From contig JALURF010000173.1 in the NCBI GenBank assembly GCA_027017165.1, positions 1-8,315 on the forward strand: 8,315 bases of DNA, read 5' to 3'. Of the stretch, positions 1 to 6,589 are shown piece after piece. Position 1 is the stretch's first letter; each line of letters begins with the position of its first letter. This stretch comes from Thermofilaceae archaeon. GTDB lineage: Archaea > Thermoproteota > Thermoprotei > Thermofilales > B69-G16. The notes beneath the pieces were generated by a model, which was given only the letters and a program-made list of their open reading frames with translations, had not been told where the DNA came from and made no database searches. A program made the translations under genes and the position numbers.

Positions 1-933
1 CTTATACTCGACTACTAAGCCGTGCCTAGTATAGTACGCCTTCTTCTTAACCACTTTATATCCTGTCGCAGTCTTTACCTTAATCTCTATGGTCTCCTCC
101 TTTACGAACTCCCAACCATTCTCAGTCAAGTATTGCCGGTGATTCTCCGGGTTCAGCTTCTCGATAAATACGTCGGCTAAATCGGGGCCGTTTCTGGTCA
201 AAGTCCAGGCTATTCTATCGTTATGCCCTATGACTATGAAAGGTATGCCGTAGAAAGTTGCGCCGTAGACGTTGAGCTTGCCGCCTACAAGGTGGGCTTC
301 ATACCACCTATTCATGCCAGTCCAAGGAAGATGGGGATCAGCTAGCAGGATAACCGATCCATCGGCGGTTCTGGATTTTCCTATAGCCCACTCGTTACTT
401 TCCTCGAAAAGAGTTTTCACTCCTTTAAGTTCTTCTTCAGCTATTCCTAAGCTTCTAGCTAAGGCCATGTAGTACCCCCATGCTATAACGTCTTCGGGCT
501 TTACCCTGTAGTTTTGGATCCACTTGGGCAACTCATCTTTGTGCTCTTCTATATAGCTGTTTACCCCCTCGGCGAAAGCTTCAATTAACTTATAAACCTC
601 ATCGGATATCTGTTCACTTCTGTACTTATAGACATGGTCTGGGATTTTGAGAGCTTTTGTTTTATAGTCCGTGGAAACGTATTTTTCTCCGAAAAACTCG
701 GATAGCCTACCAGTTGCGGTTAGATAGTTCACTATCATATCCTCTAAGTGATCTTCAGCTTGAGCATAGCCGAAACCGTACATTACAGCTTCTTCGCTTT
801 CTCCAACTACGTGAGGTATGCCGAATCCATCTCTGTAGATGGTTACTGTCTGCTTCCGACTTCTCGTCGTTAGGAAGATAGAGAATATTACTAAAATCGT
901 TATCAACACTGCTATCAACATCTTAAACTGCAT
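1..933 (-). CDS. Penicillin acylase family Ntn hydrolase, membrane-anchored, partial (3' end off window)
   Basis: The family (penicillin amidase / acyl-homoserine lactone acylase, peptidase S45) hydrolyses amide bonds of acylated small molecules after self-cleavage into alpha and beta chains. The first 311 codons are visible, from ATG 931-933 to the window edge with no stop. Residues 5-22 form an uncleaved-looking membrane anchor, so the enzyme probably faces outward. Family motifs appear in order: RDGFGIPHVVGESEEA (34-49), GFGYAQAEDHLEDM (53-66), a self-cleavage site with the likely nucleophile Ser179 in EESNEWAIG (177-185), ADPHLPW (198-204), GHNDRIAWTLT (236-246) and NGPDLADVFIEKL (248-260). 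The resulting alpha chain of about 178 residues is normal for the family. The residue before Ser179 is Glu, where Gly is usual in many relatives. The oxyanion-hole region lies beyond the window. The gene is divergent from the ABC operon. The substrate cannot be told; penicillin is only the name-giving compound. Family assignment is firm. Confidence 0.93.
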   Translation of the reverse strand, partial: MQFKMLIAVLITILVIFSIFLTTRSRKQTVTIYRDGFGIPHVVGESEEAVMYGFGYAQAEDHLEDMIVNYLTATGRLSEFFGEKYVSTDYKTKALKIPDHVYKYRSEQISDEVYKLIEAFAEGVNSYIEEHKDELPKWIQNYRVKPEDVIAWGYYMALARSLGIAEEELKGVKTLFEESNEWAIGKSRTADGSVILLADPHLPWTGMNRWYEAHLVGGKLNVYGATFYGIPFIVIGHNDRIAWTLTRNGPDLADVFIEKLNPENHRQYLTENGWEFVKEETIEIKVKTATGYKVVKKKAYYTRHGLVVEYK

Positions 934-963
934 AGGTTAAATCAAACCTCTGTGGTTAATATC

Positions 964-975
964 GATATAGTATAA
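964..975 (-). promoter_or_regulatory. Candidate TATA box for the acylase gene
   Basis: Read on the minus strand this is TTATACTATATC, about 30 nt upstream of ATG 933. A start of transcription some 25 nt downstream would leave a leader of at most about 10-15 nt. A GAGGT at 946-950 lies 12 nt before the ATG and could be a weak Shine-Dalgarno site if transcription starts further upstream. The assignment rests on position and composition only. Confidence 0.5.
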
Positions 976-981
976 CTCTAG

Positions 982-994
982 TGCCTATATGGCA
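982..994. promoter_or_regulatory. Dyad in the divergent promoter region, possible operator
   Basis: TGCCTATATGGCA has TGCC/GGCA arms around a TATAT core. It sits between the two divergent TATA boxes, about 20 bp from the acylase one and about 45 bp from the ABC one. Two further short palindromes lie nearby: ATATCGATAT at 959-968, overlapping the acylase TATA box, and AAACGTTT at 1052-1059, between the ABC TATA box and its start codon. The placement suits a shared regulator, but such short dyads arise easily in A/T-rich DNA. Confidence 0.25.
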
Positions 995-1034
995 TACTAA
1001 TGTAGTCAATGAGAGATTTAATTTTAGGATAGGC

Positions 1035-1042
1035 TATATAAG
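1035..1042 (+). promoter_or_regulatory. TATA box of the ABC export operon
   Basis: TATATAAG lies 30 nt before ATG 1073. With the usual archaeal distance of about 25 nt to the start of transcription, the first gene would be read from a leaderless or near-leaderless mRNA. This fits the absence of a G-rich ribosome site just before ATG 1073. Confidence 0.65.
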
Positions 1043-1072
1043 ATAGTGTCTAAACGTTTTCATTGAATAATA

Positions 1073-2080
1073 ATGCCGCTCGTCGAAGCTATAGATTTAG
1101 CCAAATTTTTTACAATTAGAGAAGGAGGTCTATTCTCTAAACGGAAACGAATAATCAGAGCTGTGGACGGAGTAAGCTTCGAGGTCAATAAAGGAGAAAT
1201 CTTCGGTCTTCTAGGCCCTAATGGCGCCGGGAAAACTACTACTATAAAAATGCTAGTAACCCTCCTAATCCCGGATAGAGGAGACGCTTATATAAACGGC
1301 TATAGTGTTTTAAAAGAACCTCACAAGGTCAGAGAGAATATAGGCGTTACACTGAGCGTTGAGCGAGGATTTTACTGGAAACTCACTGGCAGAGAAAATC
1401 TGCTATACTTCGCCGGGCTATACCACATTCCTAAAAGTGTGGCGGAGAAGCGGATAGATTACTTGTTAAATCTCGTAGATTTAAAAGATGCTGCCGATAG
1501 GCTTGTCGAGACCTATAGTCTAGGCATGAAAGCTAGGCTCGCTTTTGCCCGCGCCTTGCTAAATGACGCACCGGTAGTTTTCTTGGATGAACCTACCTTG
1601 GGTTTAGATCCTAGATCTGCCCGCTCTATAAGAAGAGTTATCCTAGAGTTGAAGAAAGAGGGCAAAGCTGTGATGTTGACGACCCACCACATGTACGAGG
1701 CGGAGATGCTGTGCGATAGGATTGCGTTGATCAGCCGAGGAAAAATAGTCGCTATGGGTAATCTAGATGAGCTTAAGGGCTTGCTTAGGAAGAAGAGAGT
1801 TATAGAGGTTGAGGTTTCGAGGTTTATAGGGGATCTACTCCGCGAACTTGAATCTTACGATTTCATAGAAAAAGTTGCAATCTCAGGTCTTGAGGCTGAG
1901 AAACAGAAGTTTAGGATAACTTTAAAAGGCGGGGATAGCAGGGCTGTACGCGAGGTTTTAGAAGTCTTCTACGAATACGGTATAGGAATAGATTATGTGC
2001 GGATTGTAGAGCCCAGCTTGGAGGACGTTTTTATAAGCCTAACCGGGAGGGCTTTTGAAGATGAAGTGGATAGAACATAA
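1073..2080 (+). CDS. ABC-2 type exporter ATP-binding protein (DrrA/CcmA-like)
   Basis: This is the cytoplasmic ATPase powering the two permeases encoded directly downstream; the family exports drugs, lipids, glycans or peptides. Visible motifs are Walker A GPNGAGKT (48-55), the signature loop YSLGMKARL (148-156), Walker B VVFLDEP with Glu173 (168-174), D-loop LGLDP (176-180) and the switch His in TTHHMYEAE (His205). The Q-loop reads SVERGFYWKLTGRENL (95-110) with no Gln at the usual place, a variant I know from this ABC-2 subgroup. Residues about 240-335 form the C-terminal extension typical of DrrA-like proteins, and 335 residues is a normal length. ATG 1073 is preferred because it fits the TATA box and family N-termini. 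The gene overlaps the first permease by 20 nt. The substrate is unknown. Confidence 0.95.
   Translation: MPLVEAIDLAKFFTIREGGLFSKRKRIIRAVDGVSFEVNKGEIFGLLGPNGAGKTTTIKMLVTLLIPDRGDAYINGYSVLKEPHKVRENIGVTLSVERGFYWKLTGRENLLYFAGLYHIPKSVAEKRIDYLLNLVDLKDAADRLVETYSLGMKARLAFARALLNDAPVVFLDEPTLGLDPRSARSIRRVILELKKEGKAVMLTTHHMYEAEMLCDRIALISRGKIVAMGNLDELKGLLRKKRVIEVEVSRFIGDLLRELESYDFIEKVAISGLEAEKQKFRITLKGGDSRAVREVLEVFYEYGIGIDYVRIVEPSLEDVFISLTGRAFEDEVDRT
2045..2051 (+). promoter_or_regulatory. Shine-Dalgarno site for the first permease
   Basis: GGGAGGG lies inside the end of the ATPase gene. It is 9-10 nt before ATG 2061 but only 3-4 nt before the alternative TTG at 2055, so it favours ATG 2061 as the start. 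Confidence 0.6.
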
Positions 2081-2891
2081 GTATCTAGAATTTAGATCTG
2101 TTATAACTAAAGAGTATTTAATTATGAGTCGCTACCCTCTAGCCTTTGCGTTTTTCGTATTCTTACCGTATATAATAGCGGGTATTTTCTATGGAATGGG
2201 CGAGCTCTTAGCGGGACCTCGAGCGTTAATGATTTTTAAGAACAGAACTGGAATTGAGAACTTCCTATTATTTAACGTTATAGGAGGCAGTATTATGATG
2301 ATTTCAATCATAATACTTCAAATGACCCACATGACTATTAAAGCAGAGCTTAGGAATGGAACTTTAGAGCTCAACTTGGTCAGCCCGGCTAGTAGATTCG
2401 TTATATTCTTCGCAGTAACCACTATTTTATCGCTAGCCTCCTTCGGCATTTTTGTGGCGGCGACAGCTCCTCTCCTGTTAACTGCGGAGGAGATAAGCCT
2501 GCTCGATTACGCTCTGGCTTTGATAGTTCTAGCCGTTGGAGTGCTCCCGATAACGGGGATATCTTTCTTTATAATAGCTTTAACTCTAAAATTTAAAGAA
2601 GTAACCTCACTGGTTAACGCTTTAAACTCTGCGATTTCAACTTTATCCGGTGTCGCGTATCCCATAGCCGTGCTACCTGGATGGCTTAAACTCGCCTCCC
2701 AGCTATTACCGACTAGCCATACGATTGAATTGATGAGGAAGATTCTAATAGCGCACCAGAGAACGCTTCTCGCGTTCCCCGAGCTATGGTATCTGGCGGC
2801 TATGTGTCTTATCTACCCGTTTCTCGGCTATCTAGTATTTAAGATAGTGGAGAGGAGAGGGAGAGTTACGGGTGAAATCTATCTCTACTAG
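2061..2891 (+). CDS. ABC-2 type transporter permease, first subunit
   Basis: An integral membrane subunit of the exporter, 276 residues. Six hydrophobic segments lie near residues 25-47, 68-92, 112-138, 148-176, 182-208 and 240-262. The ABC-2 hallmarks are the amphipathic elbow ELRNGTLELNLVSPASR before the third helix and the LSGVAYPIAVLPGW ... LLPTSHTIELMR region around the fifth. ATG 2061 is chosen over the in-frame TTG 2055 because of the codon and the spacing to GGGAGG. The gene starts inside the ATPase gene (20-nt overlap) and its end overlaps the second permease by 20 nt, so translation is probably coupled. It shares fold and several motifs with the second permease (elbow E.NGTLEL, ALILKFKE-like loop), consistent with a heterodimeric pore arising from duplication. 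What it transports is not visible. Confidence 0.92.
   Translation: MKWIEHKYLEFRSVITKEYLIMSRYPLAFAFFVFLPYIIAGIFYGMGELLAGPRALMIFKNRTGIENFLLFNVIGGSIMMISIIILQMTHMTIKAELRNGTLELNLVSPASRFVIFFAVTTILSLASFGIFVAATAPLLLTAEEISLLDYALALIVLAVGVLPITGISFFIIALTLKFKEVTSLVNALNSAISTLSGVAYPIAVLPGWLKLASQLLPTSHTIELMRKILIAHQRTLLAFPELWYLAAMCLIYPFLGYLVFKIVERRGRVTGEIYLY
2850..2863 (+). promoter_or_regulatory. Purine-rich ribosome-binding stretch for the second permease
   Basis: A run containing GAGGAGAGGGAGAG lies 8-20 nt before GTG 2872, inside the end of the first permease gene. It supports GTG 2872 as the start. Confidence 0.5.
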
Positions 2892-3693
2892 ATTACTGAA
2901 CTTAGTAAAAGAGATAAAGTTGGCTCTTTGGAAAGAGTTTAAAGAGTATTCTAGGTATCCGCTATGGTTTATCTCAGATATGATCGCACTACCTATGTGG
3001 CTGTTATTCTTCATGCTCCCCGCTATGCTCTTTGTGCCTGAGGAGGAACTCGCGAACGGATTCTTCTATAGAAACTTTTACTGGGGTTGGATATTCCTAG
3101 TACTCATATACACGAGCCTGAGAGTTGTGGGAATGTCTATAAGGAGAGAGCAGATAAACGGAACTCTTGAACTACTTTTCTCGACGAACGCGAATAGAGT
3201 AGTACTCTTCATTGGGAGAGCAGGTCCCCTACTTCTAGACGTTTTGATAACTTCTGCCTATACAGCCGTAGTTTTCCACACGGCTTTCCACGTAACTTTA
3301 ACGCCTATCAAACCCGTTTTAACTCTTTACTCCTTAGCAATGCTCGTGATAATTACCATAGGATTTTCCACCCTCTACGGAGCCGCGATATTAAAATTTA
3401 AAGAGCCAGCCATACTTACGAATCTACTACAGATAGCTTTAATATTCCTCACAGGGGCTTTCTTCCCTATAGAAAACTTAGGAATATTAAGCTACGTCTC
3501 GCTCGCGATACCGTTAACCTATGCGGTCGACCTAGCCCGCCACGCAGCCTTAGGCACGCCCTCTCTAATAGATGAACGACTAGAAGTTTTACTCGTATTC
3601 TTTCTAGCTTTAATGATTCTCTCGTTAAGCTATGCCGTTTTAAAGTTTTTAGAAAATGAGAATAAGAGGAAGGGAACTCTGGCGTTTTATTGA
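2872..3693 (+). CDS. ABC-2 type transporter permease, second subunit
   Basis: The second integral membrane subunit, 273 residues, presumably pairing with the first permease and the ATPase to form the exporter. Hydrophobic segments lie near residues 31-55, 68-88, 108-138, 146-174, 178-200 and 237-258. The elbow RREQINGTLELLFSTNANR (91-109) and the GAFFPIENLG ... PLTYAVDLARHAALG stretch (195-228) match ABC-2 permeases. The start is GTG 2872, the first usable start after the purine-rich stretch and giving a normal cytoplasmic N-terminus. The C-terminal tail is charged (ENENKRKG). The gene is last in the operon. Its stop overlaps the end of the convergent gene on the other strand by 7 bp, leaving no intergenic space for termination. 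Confidence 0.92.
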   Translation: MKSISTRLLNLVKEIKLALWKEFKEYSRYPLWFISDMIALPMWLLFFMLPAMLFVPEEELANGFFYRNFYWGWIFLVLIYTSLRVVGMSIRREQINGTLELLFSTNANRVVLFIGRAGPLLLDVLITSAYTAVVFHTAFHVTLTPIKPVLTLYSLAMLVIITIGFSTLYGAAILKFKEPAILTNLLQIALIFLTGAFFPIENLGILSYVSLAIPLTYAVDLARHAALGTPSLIDERLEVLLVFFLALMILSLSYAVLKFLENENKRKGTLAFY

Positions 3694-4295
3694 CGGCTGC
3701 TTAATCTGAGTTTTTTGTAGAGAATTTTCGCGAGAGAAGCGAGAAGTTTTATAAAGCCGTATAGAGCAATCGAGTAGAGAACCGTAATTATGGAGATCAG
3801 TAGAAAGCCTGAAAGAATATAAGAGACTCCTCCGGGAAAAGATGTGAGTATAATAGGCGGATTTATTATAAAAGCCGTGAATACCCCGAGCCCCAATATT
3901 AAATGTTTAAGCTTATCAGTTTTCAACCACTTATCCCAGACGTAGATAGACCAGCACGATAGGATATAAGAGTATAACACGCTGAAAAGCGGGATTTTAA
4001 CGCCTCCAAGGGGAGGGAGACGGTCTACTAGGTAGGTTAAGTTAAAGATATACGATATTATGTAGAGAGGGGCGGCGAGCAACACCCATGCAGGCCATAT
4101 TGAAAAAGGCTTTAGTAAATCGTAAAAGGGAGGTTTAGGAATTCCCGGAACCTCATCTATAAACGCATATGATTGAATAACTCCTCCTACGCATATCAAA
4201 GATAGCGCGGTGAATATAGCCAGTTTTCTCGAGTCCGGCGTGAATATTAATTTTAATTCGCGTTTTCCAAGGGAGAGGAGACCCTCCATTAACAT
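3687..4295 (-). CDS. Unrecognised multi-helix membrane protein
   Basis: I do not recognise the family. The 202-residue product has about five hydrophobic segments: residues 25-46, 66-90, 100-120, 131-152 and 156-185. A charged N-terminus (KRELKLIFTPDSRK, 11-24) and a basic C-terminus (KKLRLSSRQ) flank them. Proline- and glycine-rich loops (DEVPGIPKPP, 47-56; DRLPPLGG, 91-98; INPP, 144-147) and WSIYVWDKW (115-123) may help homology searches. Its size and arrangement recall small Yip1-like or accessory membrane proteins, but no diagnostic motif supports that. ATG 4295 is taken as the start; ATG 4289, two codons downstream, fits the TATA spacing slightly better. It follows the GH114 gene by 27 nt on the same strand and may be cotranscribed with it. 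Its stop overlaps the convergent permease gene by 7 bp. Confidence 0.8.
   Translation of the reverse strand: MLMEGLLSLGKRELKLIFTPDSRKLAIFTALSLICVGGVIQSYAFIDEVPGIPKPPFYDLLKPFSIWPAWVLLAAPLYIISYIFNLTYLVDRLPPLGGVKIPLFSVLYSYILSCWSIYVWDKWLKTDKLKHLILGLGVFTAFIINPPIILTSFPGGVSYILSGFLLISIITVLYSIALYGFIKLLASLAKILYKKLRLSSRQ
3711..3716 (+). terminator. Oligo-T run, candidate terminator of the ABC operon
   Basis: Six T residues on the plus strand begin 18 nt after the stop of the second permease. Archaeal transcription often ends at T runs without a hairpin. The run lies within the 3' end of the convergent gene, so read-through would create antisense RNA to it. Confidence 0.35.
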
Positions 4296-4312
4296 ACTAT
4301 CGTCTACGATCT

Positions 4313-4321
4313 CTTAAATAA
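4313..4321 (-). promoter_or_regulatory. Possible own TATA box for the small membrane protein
   Basis: TTATTTAAG on the minus strand is centred 22 nt before ATG 4295 and 28 nt before ATG 4289. The second distance fits a leaderless transcript starting at the second ATG. It lies immediately after the stop codon of the upstream gene, so the gene may be read both from the upstream promoter and from its own. Confidence 0.35.
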
Positions 4322-4322
4322 T

Positions 4323-6470
4323 TTAACCAGTTTTACCCTTGTCGGATATAAAGCCTACACTATCTAGCTCTAAAGGCCCTACATAAGCCGCATAGCCGTG
4401 TTTTAAAGCTTCGCTAAAGAATGACTCGACATTATCGGGATCCGTGACGTAGTCTATTACCAGGACTATCTTGCCGCTCCGCGCCACTACCTCTAAGTAC
4501 CTTAAGTCTCGCTCCACGAGCTCGGCTGGTCTAGGTTCATCTAGTAGAAACCAGGTATCCTCTTTGCCTATACCATCTATAGCCTTTAGATACTCCGGGA
4601 TAGCGACTAGTTCTACCGCGTTCTGCGGTATTATCAAAAAATCCGGGTCTACTTTTTTAGCCTTCCGAGATATTTCAATCACTAATTTAACTATTTCATC
4701 CCTAGCTTCCGAATAGCCCTTCTCCATCCAATATTCATAGGCGTCTACAACGTCTAGATATACCCCGTCATAGCCTAGTTTAACGATCTCGTCAAGCCTA
4801 TTAAAGACTATCTCGCGCCATCCCTCCATCCAGTATTTCACCTTGTAGCAACCTCTCCACTCAGGATTCTCCTCTCCCAGCCACTCAGGCGGGTTAACGT
4901 ACCACTCCTCCTTCCAGTAGCTTCTATAATCCTCGGCTTCTCCAATACTGAGATACGCTATGATCAATTTTCCCGTTTCTCTTAGTTCAAGAATCTGGTT
5001 TTTTGTAAAGTTGGCCTCATCAGGATCTATTACAGCTAGGTCTACGGGTAGGCCTAGTAGTATTTCATAATCGATGTTCTGCAGCCAGAAAATCCATGAT
5101 CTAGCGATTTTAGCCTTCCTCTTTACCTTGTTTAAAGCCAGCCCTAACTCAATTATAGCCTCCTCTACCTCTTTAGAAGTTCCGCTCGACAGGAAGGGCT
5201 CAATTTTTAAAATAGAGCAGATGGCTTCGCCGTATTCAATTAGTCCTTGATTACCTCCTCTCTCGTGGTAAATGTATTCTAAAAGAGAATCAGCTTCTCT
5301 TAAAAGTTGAGAGTAGATGATCCATTTATCCTTCAACTTAACCTCCACAGTTTCATATGATAATTCCTCCTCCCTTACGGCGTATTCCCTAGCTATTCTC
5401 ACAAAGATCTTGAAAGGTAGCGTTATAACAGATTTGTTAAATAGCCTCTCATGCGCCAAGCTTTCTAAGAGTCTCCAATTCTTCCAGTCGTATGCTGGGA
5501 TATAGATCAGAGCCAGGTCTTCTAAAACGCCTATCTCCGGAGTCGCTATTAAAAGTAGACTGTCGTGTTCGTAGACCTTAAGCTTTTTAGAAAACGGAGC
5601 TACAGCTATTTTTACCCCCATTTCTTCGAGTATTTGAAGTACCGTGGAATTATACTCTCCTTGAGGAAGAATTAGAGTTCTGTTGTCGAATTTTGAGTAC
5701 TCTTGAAGTGTTTCAGTAGTTAAAAGTACTTCAGTCTTGATTACCCAAGGAGGGAGTTTTAGAAGCGGAAAACGGGAATATGTGCATCCAAGTATTAAAT
5801 CCGCTCGCTTTGCCAAAGTTTCATCTATAGAATAGGCTGGACAGTAGGCTAGCGCATAAGGTACCTGTAGTTCTTTTATTGATATTTTTCCTCCGTTTTC
5901 AACAATAACCGCAACTTTTAGTACGTTAGGATCTAGTATTTTAACCGCGGTAGAGAAATCCTCATAATCCTCAGCATAGTCTAAGGCTATTTTAAGCCTC
6001 GGAGAATTCTTTTTGATACTTAAATAGACTAGCCGCGGCTCTTCCCTGTACAGTTTCCATAACATCGATTCTTTAATACCATATTTCTCGGAATATTTTT
6101 CAATAAACTCTCTCGTTTTCTCAACTTTTATGATAACTCTTTTCTCGAATCGACGACCCCCTCTATCCACAACCACTATTGTAGAATTGGCAATATCCTC
6201 CGTAGCTGAGATTGTGAATATATAGCGGTTATTTATCCGGTTCCCCGCAAGCTTAGTCCCATTATCGAGAATTAGGAAAACATTTCTTACCAATTCAGAA
6301 TTCTCGAATTTAACCTCAATTTTTACCCTCTCACCCTCTAAGACATATCCCGGAGCTTCTATTATCGGTTCAGTTAATCTTAAATCAGAACTCTCCTCCT
6401 TAAGGAGCGTGAAGGATATGACTAAGAAAAACGCAATTGCCACTACTAACGCTACACTCCTCCACGACAC
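4323..6470 (-). CDS. Membrane-anchored GH114 / MJ1477-TM1410-type glycosidase with long N-terminal region
   Basis: A 715-residue protein. Residues 5-23 form a signal anchor, placing the rest outside the cell. Residues about 31-116 look like an Ig-type beta domain. Residues about 120-455 are unassigned; within them 266-289 (LPQGEYNSTVLQILEEMGVK) resembles a late polysaccharide-deacetylase motif, but no HxxxH metal site exists. Residues about 457-705 match the GH114 / COG2342 barrel: DLAVIDPD (477-484), IAYLSIGEAEDYRSYW (504-519), YDGVYLDVVDAYEYW (567-581), PQNAVEL (615-621), DGIGKEDTW (632-640) and IDYVTDP (672-678). By analogy with endo-alpha-1,4-polygalactosaminidases such as Ega3 and PelA, Asp573 and Glu637 are the likely acidic pair. 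The substrate is unproven, probably an amino-sugar polymer. The start is GTG 6470; the frame stays open upstream through the intergenic region but has no ATG/GTG/TTG there, and the TATA box fits a leaderless GTG. The small membrane protein follows by 27 nt. Confidence 0.85.
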   Translation of the reverse strand: MSWRSVALVVAIAFFLVISFTLLKEESSDLRLTEPIIEAPGYVLEGERVKIEVKFENSELVRNVFLILDNGTKLAGNRINNRYIFTISATEDIANSTIVVVDRGGRRFEKRVIIKVEKTREFIEKYSEKYGIKESMLWKLYREEPRLVYLSIKKNSPRLKIALDYAEDYEDFSTAVKILDPNVLKVAVIVENGGKISIKELQVPYALAYCPAYSIDETLAKRADLILGCTYSRFPLLKLPPWVIKTEVLLTTETLQEYSKFDNRTLILPQGEYNSTVLQILEEMGVKIAVAPFSKKLKVYEHDSLLLIATPEIGVLEDLALIYIPAYDWKNWRLLESLAHERLFNKSVITLPFKIFVRIAREYAVREEELSYETVEVKLKDKWIIYSQLLREADSLLEYIYHERGGNQGLIEYGEAICSILKIEPFLSSGTSKEVEEAIIELGLALNKVKRKAKIARSWIFWLQNIDYEILLGLPVDLAVIDPDEANFTKNQILELRETGKLIIAYLSIGEAEDYRSYWKEEWYVNPPEWLGEENPEWRGCYKVKYWMEGWREIVFNRLDEIVKLGYDGVYLDVVDAYEYWMEKGYSEARDEIVKLVIEISRKAKKVDPDFLIIPQNAVELVAIPEYLKAIDGIGKEDTWFLLDEPRPAELVERDLRYLEVVARSGKIVLVIDYVTDPDNVESFFSEALKHGYAAYVGPLELDSVGFISDKGKTG

Positions 6471-6491
6471 ATTCGATGAAAATAGACTAGA

Positions 6492-6502
6492 TAAATTTAA
6501 AT
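6492..6502 (-). promoter_or_regulatory. TATA box of the GH114 gene
   Basis: TTTAAATTTAT on the minus strand is centred about 27 nt before GTG 6470. This predicts transcription starting at or within a few nucleotides of the start codon, a leaderless mRNA. The rest of the 119-bp gap (6471-6589) shows only a weak 6-bp inverted repeat (ATTTCG 6504-6509 with CGAAAT 6526-6531) and no RNA gene. Confidence 0.6.
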
Positions 6503-6589
6503 TATTTCGAATCTCATCTTTAGCGCGAAATCGCCATTGTTGCAGAATATAGAAAATCTTTAACGACCTATATTTGTTATTGCGTAATT

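Noticed and set aside
148..156. YSLGM in the ABC ATPase (residue positions 148-152) as a broken signature motif
   Set aside because: S-x-G is preserved and variants of the second position are ordinary in ABC-2 ATPases.
272..881. Plus-strand open frames inside the acylase gene (272-472, 657-881)
   Set aside because: They lie antisense to a gene with clear family motifs and their translations are low-complexity Ser/Leu-rich without a recognisable fold.
2055..2057. TTG as the start of the first permease
   Set aside because: It is a weaker start codon and lies only 3-4 nt from GGGAGGG; ATG 2061 has better spacing.
4471..5505. Plus-strand open frames inside the GH114 gene (4471-4716, 5317-5505)
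   Set aside because: They are antisense to the conserved coding frame and have no promoter or ribosome site.
5598..5675. An active polysaccharide deacetylase domain in the GH114 protein
   Set aside because: One motif is similar, but no HxxxH or catalytic Asp-Asp pair is present, so at most it is a degenerate fold.
6471..6589. A C/D box guide RNA in the gap
   Set aside because: GATGA-like pieces occur but no matching D box (CTGA) lies at a suitable distance on either strand.
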